Source: Limnohabitans sp. DM1
GTDB lineage: Bacteria; Pseudomonadota; Gammaproteobacteria; Burkholderiales; Burkholderiaceae_C
Assembly (NCBI RefSeq): GCF_001269385.1
Contig: NZ_CXOO01000010.1
Location: 124,001 to 188,000 of the forward strand
Direction of reading: 5' to 3'
DNA: 64,000 nucleotides
Shown here: positions 36,742 through 44,701 of the stretch, in pieces
Numbering within the stretch: the first letter of the stretch is position 1
Layout: every line of letters begins with the position of its first letter
The notes under the pieces: model-generated
Database searches by the model: none
Told to the model about the DNA's origin: nothing
What the model saw: the letters and a program-made list of their open reading frames with translations, nothing else
Position numbers and translations under genes: made by a program

Positions 36742-37158
36742 TTAAGCAGAAAAAATCGGCTTCAACAAAAATTGGACTTGAAGCTGATATTGGCGTTCTT
36801 TGACCAGGGTTTCGATGACGGTCATGTCCACATTGAGGTAGTCATGCACGATGCGGTTACGCAAACCAATGGCGGCCGTCCAATGGCGCATGGCTTGGTC
36901 GTCAATGGTGTGGTCTCTGTGCAGTTGCGCAAATGCATCGTAGGCCGAGACGGGCACGGTTTGCTGGCGTTGCTTGATGAGCAATTTGGCTTTACCGATA
37001 GCGTTTTCTGTCAGCACCTGCAATGCATGCAGAACACCCGCTTGCTCGAGGGCAGACAAGGCTTGATGTTGGTGCAGGCGTTGGCTCACGTCATCGAGCA
37101 TGGCCTGCAGGTCGCGTGCCAGTCGCTCGGTTTCTTGTTGGTAAAGCTCAAGCCGCAT
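36742..37158 (-). CDS. hepT: HepT-type HEPN ribonuclease toxin
   Basis: A 138-residue helical protein with the HepT active-site block LRNRIVHDYLNVD, that is the R-x4-H-x-Y motif, near residue 105. HepT toxins cleave RNA and are neutralised when their MntA partner adds AMP residues to the tyrosine of this motif (established for the family). The ATG at 37158 overlaps the end of mntA by 11 bases. The gene ends six bases before the next nucleotidyltransferase start. Confidence 0.92.
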   Translation of the reverse strand: MRLELYQQETERLARDLQAMLDDVSQRLHQHQALSALEQAGVLHALQVLTENAIGKAKLLIKQRQQTVPVSAYDAFAQLHRDHTIDDQAMRHWTAAIGLRNRIVHDYLNVDMTVIETLVKERQYQLQVQFLLKPIFSA

Positions 37159-37555
37159 GTTGGCTACGCCATTGGTTATCTTCGAGCTGCGCCCAGGTGT
37201 TTTGCAAAAATCGCACCCACCCCAAGTCATCGGCAATGTGCAGGGGAACGCCCTCTTCTGCCGCCAAGGCGCGCATGGCCAGGCGGGCATCGGCCAGATC
37301 AATCAGGTCAACTTGGTCTTCGCTCACTTGCAGGGCATGGCGCAAATCCTGGCGCAACAGTTCTGTGGCCAGCAATTTTTCGGTGGCCGACGTACTTCTG
37401 GCCCATTGGATGGCGATGTCCCAATCACTGCCTTCGTGCGCGGTACCCGCTGCCCGGCTGCCCACCAGCACAGCAAAAGCCAAACCGGCTCGCTGAGCCA
37501 GCACGGCATGGGCGGTGCTTTTGATGGTGTCGATTGGGACAGGGGTCAGAGGCAT
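37148..37555 (-). CDS. mntA: MntA-type antitoxin nucleotidyltransferase
   Basis: A 135-residue protein with the canonical MntA motif VGSRAAGTAHEGSDWDIAI near residue 30, where the serine and aspartates form the nucleotidyltransferase site. It is longer than the other two MNT proteins, as usual for MntA. Only its first 19 or so codons (IDTIKSTAHAVL) match the 5' ends of the other two genes; the rest is unrelated to them at sequence level. I start at the ATG 37555; an upstream in-frame extension would run into a repeat. Confidence 0.92.
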   Translation of the reverse strand: MPLTPVPIDTIKSTAHAVLAQRAGLAFAVLVGSRAAGTAHEGSDWDIAIQWARSTSATEKLLATELLRQDLRHALQVSEDQVDLIDLADARLAMRALAAEEGVPLHIADDLGWVRFLQNTWAQLEDNQWRSQHAA

Positions 37556-37586
37556 GTTGGGGTGTTGTGGATTTTTTTCTGGATTT

Positions 37587-37647
37587 CCACGACGCTTAGC
37601 TGCTCGCAATGACGGTTTCTGATTTGTCATTGCGAGCCAAGCGTGGC
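37587..37647. repeat. Family D inverted repeat upstream of mntA
   Basis: CTCGCAATGAC and GTCATTGCGAG form the centre of a larger imperfect inverted repeat whose outer ends are CCACG and CGTGG. Related sequence is found near 58258-58348 and 15041-15080. It lies between rfbA and the first inserted gene and might end transcription or mark the insertion border. Confidence 0.7.
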
Positions 37648-37657
37648 CATTCAGTGT

Positions 37658-38530
37658 TTACTTCAGCAAGTTCAACAAGTAATGACCGTAGCCGTTTTTG
37701 GCCAAGGGCTGAGCGAGTTTTTGCAGCGATTCGGCGTTGATCCACTTTTGATGGAAGGCGATTTCTTCGGGGCAGGCCACCATGAGGCCTTGGCGTTTTT
37801 GCAAGGTGGCGATGAAGCCAGCGGCTTCGAGCAGGCTGTCGTGGGTGCCGGTATCGAGCCAGGCATAGCCTCGGCCCATGATTTCAACATTGAGTTGGTC
37901 CAGCTCCAAGTAGCGTTTGTTGACATCCGTGATTTCCAGTTCGCCACGGTGCGAGGGCTGGATGTCGGCTGCGATGTCGCAGACTTGGCTGTCATAGAAA
38001 TACAAGCCGGTGACTGCGTAATTGCTTTTGGGGACCTTGGGTTTTTCTTCAATGCTGAGCGCGCGTTGCTGATCGTCAAAGTCGACCACACCGTAGCGCT
38101 CGGGATCGTGCACATGGTAGGCAAAGACGCTGGCGCCTGCGTTGCGCTGGTTGGCGCTGGCAAGCAGTTTGACCAAATCATGGCCGTAAAAGATGTTGTC
38201 CCCCAAGACCAAGGCACTGGGGTCGTTGCCGACAAAGTCTTTGCCAATGATGAAGGCTTGGGCCAATCCATCGGGGCTGGGCTGCACCGCATATTGAATG
38301 TTCATGCCCCACTGGCTGCCATCGCCCAGTAATTCGTTAAATCGAGGTGTATCTTGCGGCGTGCTGATGAGCAGCACGTCTTGGATGCCCGCCAACATGA
38401 GTGTGGTCAGCGGGTAATACACCATGGGTTTGTCATAGACCGGCATGAGCTGTTTGCTGACGGCCTGCGTCACAGGGTACAGGCGCGTGCCGGAGCCCCC
38501 GGCAAGGATGATGCCTTTGCGATTGGACAT
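37658..38530 (-). CDS. rfbA: Glucose-1-phosphate thymidylyltransferase
   Basis: Makes dTDP-glucose, the first step of dTDP-L-rhamnose synthesis. It has 290 residues. The N-terminal signature [29 protein letters not shown], and [20 protein letters not shown] are typical for RmlA. The ATG at 38530 follows two ops-like elements. rfbB and rfbD are not in the window, and rfbC is displaced by inserted genes. Confidence 0.97.
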   Translation of the reverse strand: MSNRKGIILAGGSGTRLYPVTQAVSKQLMPVYDKPMVYYPLTTLMLAGIQDVLLISTPQDTPRFNELLGDGSQWGMNIQYAVQPSPDGLAQAFIIGKDFVGNDPSALVLGDNIFYGHDLVKLLASANQRNAGASVFAYHVHDPERYGVVDFDDQQRALSIEEKPKVPKSNYAVTGLYFYDSQVCDIAADIQPSHRGELEITDVNKRYLELDQLNVEIMGRGYAWLDTGTHDSLLEAAGFIATLQKRQGLMVACPEEIAFHQKWINAESLQKLAQPLAKNGYGHYLLNLLK

Positions 38531-38550
38531 GTTTTGTTTGTTTTGTAGGC

Positions 38551-38580
38551 GCTACCGCATTGTTCAATGCAGGCTACCGC
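38551..38580 (-). promoter_or_regulatory. Twin ops-like (RfaH recruitment) elements before rfbA
   Basis: On the minus strand TGCGGTAGCCTG (38581-38570) and TGCGGTAGCGCC (38559-38548) match the E. coli ops element GGCGGTAGCGTG at 10 and 9 of 12 positions; the invariant core GCGGTAGC is intact in both. They are 22 bases apart and about 20-50 bases upstream of the rfbA start. A perfect 7-2-7 palindrome (38587-38602) lies just before them. Together with the RfaH-like gene upstream this suggests JUMPStart-type antitermination of the long operon. Confidence 0.65.
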
Positions 38581-38776
38581 AGTCCGGCAACGCAGGCGTT
38601 GCAGACTTCAGAGAGAGATCAGATGCACCATTGCAGTGCAAGTCCACCCACCAACCCTGTATTCAGAAGGTCAAGCATTGTATTCTTAAGAACAATGGGG
38701 GAATTGAAATAATGCATGCCTATTGATTCATTTAAAAAATCAAATCATCATTTTCTTGATGAAATTGGCATTTTTC

Positions 38777-39496
38777 TCACAAGGGCGCGGATGATCCAAA
38801 ACGGCGGTCCCGCCTAGAAAACCATTCAATGGCTTGCTTGAGCCGCTCTGGTGTGAAATCAGGCCACAGGTCGTCCGTGAAGAACATTTCTGCATAGGCG
38901 GCTTGCCAGAGCATGAAGTTGCTGACGCGTGACTCGCCGCCTGTGCGAATGAGCAGATCGACTTCTGGGGCGTACGAAGTACTGAGGTATGCCGACAAGC
39001 CCTCTTCCGTCATGTCTTGCAAGCTCAGGTGGGGATGGGCTTTTTGCCAGGCTTGGGCGGCCTGAATCATGTCCCAGCGCCCCCCGTAATTGGCGCACAC
39101 GTTGACGGTGATGGCCGTGTTGGCAGCGGTTTGCGCTTCGGCTTTGGCGATGAGGTCTTGCAGCAGGGGGCCAAAGCGCGCCGTGTCACCCACCACTTTG
39201 AGCCGCACGCCGTTGGCGTTCATGTTGTTGATCTCTTTTTGCAGGTACGTCATGAACAGGCTCATGAGGCTGCTGACTTCTTCTTCGGGGCGTTTCCAGT
39301 TTTCGGTGCTGAATGCAAACAAGCTCAATTGCGAAACGCCCAATGCCGAACAGGCTTTAACGATGTCACGCACCCGTTTGGCGCCAGCTGCATGCCCCAG
39401 GGCGGCGGGCATGAAGCGGTTCTTGGCCCAGCGACGGTTGCCGTCCATGATGATGGCAATGTGGGCGGGAAGTGTGGTGGAGGGGGTGGAAGACAA
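38777..39496 (-). CDS. uppS: Polyprenyl (undecaprenyl) diphosphate synthase
   Basis: cis-Prenyltransferase that makes the undecaprenyl carrier lipid, 239 residues. Family blocks are IAIIMDGNRRWAK near the N-terminus, LSLFAFSTENWKRP, and IRTGGESRVSNFMLWQ. The housekeeping uppS of Betaproteobacteria usually sits in the frr-cdsA-dxr cluster. This copy, located between an rfaH-like gene and rfbA, may be a second, pathway-linked paralogue (inference). About 245 bases between it and rfbA hold the ops-like elements and otherwise nothing recognised. Confidence 0.95.
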   Translation of the reverse strand: MSSTPSTTLPAHIAIIMDGNRRWAKNRFMPAALGHAAGAKRVRDIVKACSALGVSQLSLFAFSTENWKRPEEEVSSLMSLFMTYLQKEINNMNANGVRLKVVGDTARFGPLLQDLIAKAEAQTAANTAITVNVCANYGGRWDMIQAAQAWQKAHPHLSLQDMTEEGLSAYLSTSYAPEVDLLIRTGGESRVSNFMLWQAAYAEMFFTDDLWPDFTPERLKQAIEWFSRRDRRFGSSAPL

Positions 39497-39553
39497 GTGA
39501 TGGCCGGTGCTGAATGGGGGTAACGATTTTAGTGGCTTGAATGCGCTCTTGAA

Positions 39554-40108
39554 TCAGGCGTGGGTAAGTTCGACTTGATGGTGTTCGAGTTGAACCAAGG
39601 TGGGGCGTCCAAGTATTTCCAGCAAAACAGCCACCCGTTTGCTGGACACATTTTGCACAAGCCCCTCGATGCCTTTGAGGGCTGTGTGTTTGAGTCTCAC
39701 GGTTTGACCGGCTTTGATGTTGCTCAACTCTTGCAAAGTGGCGTGGTTGCGATCTTGTTCGAGCTGGCGGATGCGCTGGACCAAATCGTCGTGCAAAAGT
39801 GCAGGCTCAAAACCAAAACGCACGATGGTGGCCACGCCTTTGGTGCTGCGCACGGCTGAGATGCTTTGCTCGGGTTTGCCCGGGCGAAACAGGATATAGC
39901 GCGGGAACATGGGCTCAAACAAGGCCACGGGGCCTTGTTCTGTTTTCTTGAATTTCTTGTAAAGCGGCAAATATGATTCAAATGCCTGCTGTTCCAGATT
40001 GACATGCGCGATTTGTTCTTGACGGGGTTTGGTGTAAGCCAAGTACCAACGACCTGCGTCTGGGTTTTCGCTAGAAAAGGGATTGGTTGTCTCTTGGATG
40101 AAGGGCAT
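39554..40108 (-). CDS. RfaH/NusG-family transcription antiterminator
   Basis: A 184-residue NusG paralogue. The NGN domain is seen in RWYLAYTKPRQEQIAHVNLE, then MFPRYILFRPG and RSTKGVATIVRFG. A KOW-type C-terminal region carries KAGQTVRLKHTALKGIEGLV. Such proteins bind RNA polymerase at ops elements and keep it going through long surface-polysaccharide operons. I start at the ATG 40108, where the conserved domain soon begins; longer frames add a low-complexity leader. It is the first gene of the minus-strand cluster. Confidence 0.9.
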   Translation of the reverse strand: MPFIQETTNPFSSENPDAGRWYLAYTKPRQEQIAHVNLEQQAFESYLPLYKKFKKTEQGPVALFEPMFPRYILFRPGKPEQSISAVRSTKGVATIVRFGFEPALLHDDLVQRIRQLEQDRNHATLQELSNIKAGQTVRLKHTALKGIEGLVQNVSSKRVAVLLEILGRPTLVQLEHHQVELTHA

Positions 40109-40185
40109 GCGCGAAGTCGTTATTGAACAATGTTTAACGTAGATTTTAACTTTGGCTTTGCAGCTGAAATCAATATTGAAAAACA

Positions 40186-40206
40186 AAACCCCGCAAAGCG
40201 GGGTTT
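40186..40206 (-). terminator. Rho-independent terminator downstream of hns
   Basis: AAACCCCGC, AAA, GCGGGGTTT form a perfect 9-base stem. On the minus strand it is followed by a T-rich stretch (TTTTGTTTTTC), so it best fits the end of the hns transcript. The plus-strand side is less T-rich. Between it and hns (40207-40470) lies an A/T-rich gap with a 9-2-9 inverted repeat at 40227-40246 and no gene that I can support. Confidence 0.75.
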
Positions 40207-40470
40207 AGCATTTTCAACAACTCAGCTAATTTTCAAATGAAAATTAATTTTATCAATTTTCATTTATTGATTCAATGCCATGCAGCTTGGGGCTTCCATT
40301 GTGCGATTCAGGCTGACAGCCACCTTGCGTGTGCAGAGGTCCGGTTTCGGAAGTGGATTTCTGGATGAACCAGAATCAGCGTCCTCATGGGTGGGCTCCT
40401 CGCCAAACAGGGTGCTTCGATCAATAAGGATTGATCAGAGTAGTAGAAAAAAATGAATGACTCATAAGAC

Positions 40471-40770
40471 TCAAGCGATCGTGAAAGGCGTGCGGTCTTG
40501 ACCTTCGATCCACTTGGGTGCTTTGCCTCGACCCGTCCAGGTTTGGCCAGTTGCTGGGTCACGGTATTTGGCCGCCACTTTGCTGACTGCTTTGGCGCTG
40601 GCTGGCTTGCCTGCGCGGCCAGGGAATATGTCTTGTGCAGTCAGGCCATATTCGGCAACCAACTCGCGCACTTTAGCGACTGCGCTGGAAATTTCATTTT
40701 GGCGGGCTTGAGCAATGGCCAATTCCAAGGCTTCACGCTGTGCCAATAATTCTTTGTAGCTTTGGGTCAT
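40471..40770 (-). CDS. hns: H-NS-family nucleoid-associated protein
   Basis: A 99-residue DNA-binding protein. The N-terminal half is a coiled-coil oligomerisation region (LLAQREALELAIAQARQNEI), and the C-terminal half carries the H-NS DNA-binding core KYRDPATGQTWTGRGKAPKW. It is expected to bind and silence A/T-rich DNA, such as the neighbouring polysaccharide cluster. The upstream 400 bases are A/T-rich, contain no other gene that I can support, and probably hold its promoter. Confidence 0.93.
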   Translation of the reverse strand: MTQSYKELLAQREALELAIAQARQNEISSAVAKVRELVAEYGLTAQDIFPGRAGKPASAKAVSKVAAKYRDPATGQTWTGRGKAPKWIEGQDRTPFTIA

Positions 40771-41145
40771 GTTAACTCCTGATTAAAAATAACGAGTCTG
40801 AAATATACATCAAATAATCTGGATCACATTGATTTTTTTAAACCAACTGAATTTTTAGAGCTTCAATACGGGCATTTCTTCGATCTAATTTTGCTTTTTT
40901 CCATACATTGAACCGACATTCAAAAAATGTCGCACCGATATTATGGGTCAGGCCACAAGATGTTTGAATTTGTTTCGGCTATGCAATTTTTGTGTTGCCG
41001 ACGATGGTTTTCCAGGGGGTTTCACAACCATCGTTGGCAATGCAAGCACCGACAGGCCGCATGACACCATTCATCGCCCCGGGAGGGTGATTCCTGCCGC
41101 TATTGATTTGGCTGGGCTTCATCAGCGAACGCAAACCATCAAAAA

Positions 41146-41171
41146 AAAACGGCCTCCAAGGAGGCCGTTTT
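41146..41171 (-). terminator. Rho-independent terminator of the tctB-tctA transcript
   Basis: AAAACGGCCTCC, AA, GGAGGCCGTTTT is a perfect 12-base stem. On the minus strand it is followed by further T residues (the plus-strand A-run from 41141), 30 bases after the tctA stop. It is a strong intrinsic terminator. Confidence 0.92.
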
Positions 41172-41201
41172 GATGTGCAGCACAAGTGCTTCAGGCGCAG
41201 G

Positions 41202-42713
41202 TCATTCCTCGACGAAGGCTTCTTCGCGTTTGGATTTGATCGAGGGTAAAGCCACGATGATCAAAAGCAGTAAGGCCGCAGCCAGCAAACCCGCCGACAA
41301 GGGGCGCGTGACAAACACGCTCCAGTCACCACGCGACAAGAGCATGGCGCGTCGCAGGTTTTCTTCCATCATCGGGCCCAGGATGAAACCCAAGAGCAAA
41401 GGCGCTGGCTCCATGCCGAGTTTGATGAAGACGTAACCAATCACGCCAAACATGGCCACCATCCAGATGTCCCAGGTGTTGTTGTTGGTCGAATACACGC
41501 CAATGGCGCAGAACAGCACGATGGCCGGGAACAACCAGCGATAAGGCACCGACAGCAACTTGATCCAGATGCCGATCAGGGGCAGGTTCAAGATGATCAA
41601 CATCGCGTTGCCAATCCACATCGAGGCGATCAGGCCCCAGAACAACTCGGGGTTGCTGGTCATGACCTGAGGGCCGGGCTGGATGTTGTGGATGGTCATC
41701 GCGCCCACCATCAAAGCCATCACGGCGTTGGGCGGAATGCCCAGCGTCAGCAAGGGGATGAAGGAAGTTTGCGAAGCCGAGTTATTGGCCGATTCAGGCG
41801 ACGCCACACCGCGGATGTTGCCTTGGCCGAAAGGCACTTCGCCTGGACGGAGTTTGGTTTTCTTCTCGATGGTGTAAGCCGCAAAAGCTGCCAACAAGGC
41901 ACCGCCACCGGGCAAGATGCCCAGGGCCGAGCCCAAAGCGGTGCCGCGCAACACAGCAGGCACCATGTTCTTGAAGTCTTCAGCGCTGGGCATCAAACCG
42001 GTCACTTTGGCCGTGAAGACTTCGCGCTCTTCGTCGGGCTTGGACAGGTTGGAGATGATCTCGCCATAACCGAAAACGCCCATGGCGATCACGATGAAGC
42101 CCACGCCGTCGGTCAACTCAGGAATGTCGAAGCTGAAACGGGCCACACCCGAGTTCACGTCGGTGCCGATCAGGCCCATCAACAGACCCAACACAATCAT
42201 GCCGACCGCTTTGATCAGGGAGCCAGAGGCCAAGACCACAGCACCGATCAAACCGAGGACCATGAGCGAGAAGTATTCAGCAGGGCCGAACTTGAAGGCC
42301 ACTTCGGTCAAGGGCGCTGCAAAAGCGGCCAAGATCAAGGTGCCCACGCAACCGGCAAAGAAAGAACCCATGCCGGCAGCGGCCAAAGCGGGGCCGGCGC
42401 GACCTTTGCGGGCCATTTGGTAGCCGTCGATCATGGTCACCACCGACGAGGCTTCGCCTGGCAAATTGACCAAAATGGCGGTGGTGGAGCCACCGTATTG
42501 CGCGCCGTAGTAAATACCGGCCAACATGATCAGCGCAGCCACGGGGGGCAGCGCGTAAGTGGCGGGCAAGAGCATGGCAATCGTGGCCACTGGGCCCACG
42601 CCGGGCAATACACCGATCAGGGTGCCCAAGAGGCAACCCACAAAAGCGTAAATCAGGTTTTGAAAGGTGAACGCCACCCCAAAACCGAGTGCAAGGTTGT
42701 CAAACAGTTCCAT
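41202..42713 (-). CDS. tctA: Tripartite tricarboxylate transporter, large membrane subunit
   Basis: A 503-residue inner-membrane protein with about 10-12 hydrophobic segments. TctA hallmark blocks are GCLLGTLIGVLPGVGPVATI near the N-terminus, GIYYGAQYGGSTTAILVNLP, and the C-terminal half with LTLGIPPNAVMALMVGAM. It forms the channel for citrate-like carboxylates, driven by ion gradients, together with TctB and a periplasmic TctC/Bug protein. It follows tctB after 13 bases. Confidence 0.95.
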   Translation of the reverse strand: MELFDNLALGFGVAFTFQNLIYAFVGCLLGTLIGVLPGVGPVATIAMLLPATYALPPVAALIMLAGIYYGAQYGGSTTAILVNLPGEASSVVTMIDGYQMARKGRAGPALAAAGMGSFFAGCVGTLILAAFAAPLTEVAFKFGPAEYFSLMVLGLIGAVVLASGSLIKAVGMIVLGLLMGLIGTDVNSGVARFSFDIPELTDGVGFIVIAMGVFGYGEIISNLSKPDEEREVFTAKVTGLMPSAEDFKNMVPAVLRGTALGSALGILPGGGALLAAFAAYTIEKKTKLRPGEVPFGQGNIRGVASPESANNSASQTSFIPLLTLGIPPNAVMALMVGAMTIHNIQPGPQVMTSNPELFWGLIASMWIGNAMLIILNLPLIGIWIKLLSVPYRWLFPAIVLFCAIGVYSTNNNTWDIWMVAMFGVIGYVFIKLGMEPAPLLLGFILGPMMEENLRRAMLLSRGDWSVFVTRPLSAGLLAAALLLLIIVALPSIKSKREEAFVEE

Positions 42714-42726
42714 GAGTTAATTCTCC

Positions 42727-43215
42727 TCAACCGGTGATGAAGGTGGGCCAGACCGGAAACTGCAGCTTGAGCAGCAGCACGAAAGCGCAGTAGCTGCCAA
42801 TGGACAGGATGGTGGCCAAAATCAAGACCTCTTTGAGCTTGAAAGTGTCACCCGCCAAGCTGACCACCAAGGTGGTGCCAAAGATGGCCACGATCAAACC
42901 CATGGCGGGCACGCCCACACTGGGCAGGCCACCCAACAAAAGGCCAAACAACAAGTTGCCGGCGATGATGAAGAACAAAGGCTTCCAGGCCCATTTGCCA
43001 ATTTTTTCACCGTCTTGGGTTTCGACCGTCAATGCTTTGAACATGACAAAGGCACCGATAACAGCCAACAAAATGCCCAGCAACAACGGGAAATAACCCG
43101 GCCCCATGCGGGCACCGATGCCGATGTTGTAATTGGTCGCGCCAATGGCAAAGGCTGCACCTGCTACGGTGTAGAACAGCCCGGCGAAAAAGTCTTTTTG
43201 ACTCTTGATGTTCAC
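42727..43215 (-). CDS. tctB: Tripartite tricarboxylate transporter, small membrane subunit
   Basis: A 162-residue protein with four hydrophobic segments, matching TctB. The block IGIGARMGPGYFPLLLGILL near residue 35 is the family signature. I use the GTG at 43215 with an upstream GGAGA; a longer frame to 43305 has no family match. No tctC (Bug) gene is adjacent, so the periplasmic binding protein must be encoded elsewhere. About 160 bases of leader upstream show no gene. Confidence 0.88.
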   Translation of the reverse strand: MNIKSQKDFFAGLFYTVAGAAFAIGATNYNIGIGARMGPGYFPLLLGILLAVIGAFVMFKALTVETQDGEKIGKWAWKPLFFIIAGNLLFGLLLGGLPSVGVPAMGLIVAIFGTTLVVSLAGDTFKLKEVLILATILSIGSYCAFVLLLKLQFPVWPTFITG

Positions 43216-43373
43216 GAGATATCTCCTCTGATTGAGTTGGGGAGATTCTGCGTGAAGATGCCCCTGTGGCGGATGTGGGTTACACCTATATCCCGAGGGT
43301 GACAAAGCGCTGGTTTACCCTGATGCGCGGGTGTTTTTTTCCGGTTTGATTTGGTCGCAACGTGCGCTGGAGG

Positions 43374-44144
43374 TCATGTCGTCAGTGGCTTGAACACACG
43401 CAACCATTTGGGGGCGGGCAAGTCCCATTTTTCCTGGATGTTTTCGGCTGCGGCCATGAGTTGATCACGCTTGGGGCGCGAGGCGGTGCGCTGCGCCAGC
43501 ACGATGGCGTTGCCTTCGCGGGTGGGCTTGAAAGCCCAGACCGCGTCTTCACCAAAAGCAGCGCAGATTTTCTCCACGCTTTCGCCGTAGCTGGACGAGC
43601 GGCCAAACAGGTTGACCGTCATGACACCTTGCGGGGTCAGCAGGTCCCGGCAATGGCGGTAAAAGTCGGGCGTGTCCAGCACGGGCGCTGCGGCCTCTTC
43701 GTCGTACAGATCGACCGCCAAGGCATCCACGGTGCCGCGCCATTCTTCCTTTTGAATTTCCTGCAAGGCATCGGCCAGCACCACGCGCAGGCGCTCATCG
43801 TCAGGCGGCAATCGAAACCAGCCCCGGCAGGCATGCAAAACGCCGGGGTTGAGTTCGATGGCGGTGCAGGTCATCTTGAGTTTTTTGTAGCAAAACTTGG
43901 TGATCGTGCCCGCGCCCAGCCCCAGCTGCATGGCGTGTGCGCCCTTGACGTCTGCGTGCGGAAAAAACAGCAGCCAGCCAAACATGCGCTGCACATATTC
44001 CAGCTCGATGTCATAGGGCCGATCCAGAAACATGGAGCCCTGAATCCACTCGGTGCCCAGGTGCAGGTAACGGATTTCGCCATCTTCGGAGAAGTTGACT
44101 TCGGGCAGTTCAATGGCTGGGTCGCCAGCTTTTTTTCGACTCAT
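43374..44144 (-). CDS. Spermidine synthase-like methyltransferase-fold protein
   Basis: A 256-residue Rossmann-fold protein of the spermine/spermidine synthase superfamily. The glycine-rich cofactor block is MQLGLGAGTITKF, followed by the acidic AIELNPGVL and then DALAVDLYDEE where the synthase active-site acid is expected. Many such stand-alone proteins are not proven aminopropyltransferases, so the reaction is open. Its start overlaps the stop of the DNA glycosylase gene by four bases. Confidence 0.85.
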   Translation of the reverse strand: MSRKKAGDPAIELPEVNFSEDGEIRYLHLGTEWIQGSMFLDRPYDIELEYVQRMFGWLLFFPHADVKGAHAMQLGLGAGTITKFCYKKLKMTCTAIELNPGVLHACRGWFRLPPDDERLRVVLADALQEIQKEEWRGTVDALAVDLYDEEAAAPVLDTPDFYRHCRDLLTPQGVMTVNLFGRSSSYGESVEKICAAFGEDAVWAFKPTREGNAIVLAQRTASRPKRDQLMAAAENIQEKWDLPAPKWLRVFKPLTT

Positions 44145-44701
44145 GGTGTGTTGAGGTTGGGCAGGACAGGGGCGGCATCGGGGGGTGTCATCACGGCACG
44201 CCAGGCGGCCAGTTTTTTCTCAAAGGTCCAGGACGCATGGGCCGGACTGGTCGATGGTAGGCGATGAATCGTCACCCGCCCGGCCAAACCGGTTTCTTCC
44301 AGCGCTTTTTTGACCGTTCTGGCATGCCGGAAACTCTCGCCGCCGTTGTGGGCGATGGTGCTCAGCTGCGGACATTGCGCCAGCAGGCCCGGAAAATCAT
44401 TGAGCTGGCCCTGCTGGATGGCGCTGTCCAGACTGCCCTCTCGCGCGCAGGCGGCGTACACATCCCACACCCCCACGCCCAGCAAAAGCAGGCATTGGCA
44501 GCGGCGGGCGTAGTCGCGTTCTGCAGGCCACCCGGCATCGGGCCACAGCGCCTGCATGATGGGCCAGAACTGGTTTTGAGGGTGCGCGTAATACTGCTGC
44601 GCCTGCAAAGACTTGACGCCCGGAAAGCTGCCCAGCACCAGCACCCGGGTGCCCGCCGAGACCAGCGGGGCCAGACCTTGCAACAGAGGGGATGCACTCA
44701 T
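44141..44701 (-). CDS. DNA-deoxyinosine glycosylase (uracil-DNA glycosylase superfamily)
   Basis: A 186-residue base-excision repair enzyme candidate. The N-terminal block LVLGSFPGVKSLQAQQYY and PQNQFWPIM match the hypoxanthine-DNA glycosylase branch. Near the C-terminus, HRLPSTSPAHASW is the family's second conserved loop. The ATG at 44701 overlaps the tatD stop by four bases, and upstream in-frame codons lie inside tatD and are rejected. Confidence 0.88.
   Translation of the reverse strand: MSASPLLQGLAPLVSAGTRVLVLGSFPGVKSLQAQQYYAHPQNQFWPIMQALWPDAGWPAERDYARRCQCLLLLGVGVWDVYAACAREGSLDSAIQQGQLNDFPGLLAQCPQLSTIAHNGGESFRHARTVKKALEETGLAGRVTIHRLPSTSPAHASWTFEKKLAAWRAVMTPPDAAPVLPNLNTP

Noticed and set aside
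33380..37650. Insertion sequence or transposon carrying the TA genes
   Set aside because: No transposase, integrase, terminal inverted repeats or target-site duplications were seen; borders are rfbC fragments and shared gene starts.
40308..40562. Short minus-strand frame overlapping the 3' end of hns
   Set aside because: Out of frame with hns, no ribosome-binding site, no similarity; hns itself explains the coding signal.
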